Of a stretch of 64,000 nt of DNA, positions 63,392 through 64,000 are shown in pieces (position 1 is the stretch's first letter; each line of letters starts with the position of its first letter). The translations under genes were made by a program, and so were the position numbers. Below the pieces are notes generated by a model. That model made no database searches. It had not been told where the DNA came from and saw only the letters and a program-made list of their open reading frames with translations. This stretch comes from Variovorax sp. Root411 (GTDB lineage Bacteria > Pseudomonadota > Gammaproteobacteria > Burkholderiales > Burkholderiaceae_C), in assembly GCF_001425205.1 (NCBI RefSeq), contig NZ_LMDW01000016.1, positions 620,001 through 684,000 of the forward strand. The letters are read 5' to 3'.

Positions 63392-64000
63392 CTAGCTGGG
63401 GTGGTTGGGTGCCGCCGGCGGCGGCGTGGTCGCGCTGAAAAACTCGCGGAAGTGCTGCTGCACCGTGGCCTCACAGGCCACGCAACCCGTGTTCTCGGTG
63501 TCGTAGAGCGCCTTGGGCCAGTCGGTCGCGCTGGGCAGCACGCTGCTCGTGACCTCGATGCCGGCGGCGCGCAAGCGGCCGGCAAAGGTCAGCGCCTCGT
63601 CGCGCATGGCGTCGTCCTGCCCCACCAGCACCAGCGCAGGCGCCAGGGCCGACAGCCGCAGCGAACCGCTCGGCACCGCATAGGGGTGCGTAGCGTTCGA
63701 GGGGCAGCTCAGGTACTTCTCCCAGCCGCTGGCCCAGCGGCATTCGGCCGCATCGCTGGTGGCCTTGCGCAGCGATGCGGTGCCGGCGCAAGGGTCGAGC
63801 ATGGGCGACAGCAGAATCTGGCCGGCCACCGGCGGATGCGCCCGGTCGCGGGCGATCAGCGCCACCGCGGCCGCCAGGTTGCCACCGGCTTCCTCGCCGG
63901 CCAAGTACACCTGCGCGCCCTTGCCGCCGAGCTTGGTGCGCTGCTTGTAGAGCCATTCGAGGGCGGCATAGCCCACTTCGATCGGCTCCGGGAACGGCGA
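63392..64000 (-). CDS. alpha/beta hydrolase-like protein lacking the nucleophile serine (5' truncated by window)
   Basis: The C-terminal 203 residues of an HSL/carboxylesterase-like protein; the start lies beyond the window. The nucleophile elbow, usually GDSAGGNLA, reads GEEAGGNLA, so the catalytic Ser is Glu. The acid region VGQDDAMRDEA keeps its Asp, but no HGF-like catalytic His follows; CVAC instead occurs near the end. The core fold seems intact (QILLSPMLD, PALVLVGQDD). It may be non-hydrolytic, or use other residues. It lies 147 bp upstream of the efflux operon in the same direction; the gap shows no clear promoter. Confidence 0.7.
   Translation of the reverse strand, partial: SPFPEPIEVGYAALEWLYKQRTKLGGKGAQVYLAGEEAGGNLAAAVALIARDRAHPPVAGQILLSPMLDPCAGTASLRKATSDAAECRWASGWEKYLSCPSNATHPYAVPSGSLRLSALAPALVLVGQDDAMRDEALTFAGRLRAAGIEVTSSVLPSATDWPKALYDTENTGCVACEATVQQHFREFFSATTPPPAAPNHPS

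Overview
This 64 kb window is high-GC, densely packed chromosomal DNA. It looks like a betaproteobacterium of the order Burkholderiales, most likely family Comamonadaceae and close to Variovorax. The basis is gene order (rpsB-tsf-pyrH-frr-uppS-cdsA-dxr-rseP-bamA-skp-lpxD-fabZ-lpxA-lpxB-rnhB), a PhaR-type polyhydroxybutyrate regulator, a Kdo hydroxylase, an OmpR/EnvZ pair and general protein similarity. No database search could be run, so the genus is an inference. Almost everything is core genome: I see no phage, transposase, CRISPR array, plasmid function or obvious genomic island.

Layout. 1-7.4 kb: the end of an unidentified gene, a glycosyltransferase, a DUF4149 membrane protein, greA, kdoO and carBA. 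7.4-22.7 kb: a long minus-strand run for translation (rpsB, tsf, frr), UMP kinase, undecaprenyl and CDP-diglyceride synthesis, the first committed MEP isoprenoid step (dxr), site-2 protease rseP, outer-membrane assembly (bamA, skp), lipid A synthesis (lpxD, fabZ, lpxA, lpxB), rnhB and a SpoU-type rRNA methyltransferase. Many of these genes overlap by ATGA or GTGA junctions and are probably co-transcribed. 22.9-30.6 kb: an amidase, a DadA-like oxidoreductase, a small membrane protein, NAD(P)HX repair enzyme nnrD, an SDR and RNase R.

30.6-39.0 kb: two identical tRNA-Leu(CAG) genes, each preceded by a tetraloop hairpin and followed by the same terminator; rimO, phaR, a zinc-ribbon protein, tRNA-Val(GAC), relA, an alpha/beta hydrolase, 3-hydroxybutyrate dehydrogenase and two exported proteins. 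39.1-48.3 kb: ompR-envZ, ispF-ispD, mfd, serB, a palindromic intergenic repeat of about 200 bp, and an LDH2-family dehydrogenase. 48.3-57.1 kb: a DUF6172 protein, a histone-deacetylase-like amidohydrolase, a small protein, an aminotransferase, nth, an exported protein with an Ivy-like domain, and the late cobalamin genes cobC-cobS-cobT-cobQ. 57.2-64 kb: a tripartite MexEF-OprN/BpeEF-OprC-like RND efflux operon, then a truncated alpha/beta hydrolase whose nucleophile serine is replaced.

I did not find a clearly new multi-gene system. The observations most worth a second look are local: a probable near-cognate AUC start for RNase R behind a strong Shine-Dalgarno; paired tetraloop hairpins in front of the twin tRNA-Leu genes; the nested palindromic repeat between serB and the dehydrogenase; a two-domain protein ending in an Ivy-like lysozyme-inhibitor motif; the hydrolase lacking its serine; and hairpins in the greA, carA and rpsB-tsf untranslated regions that could be attenuators.
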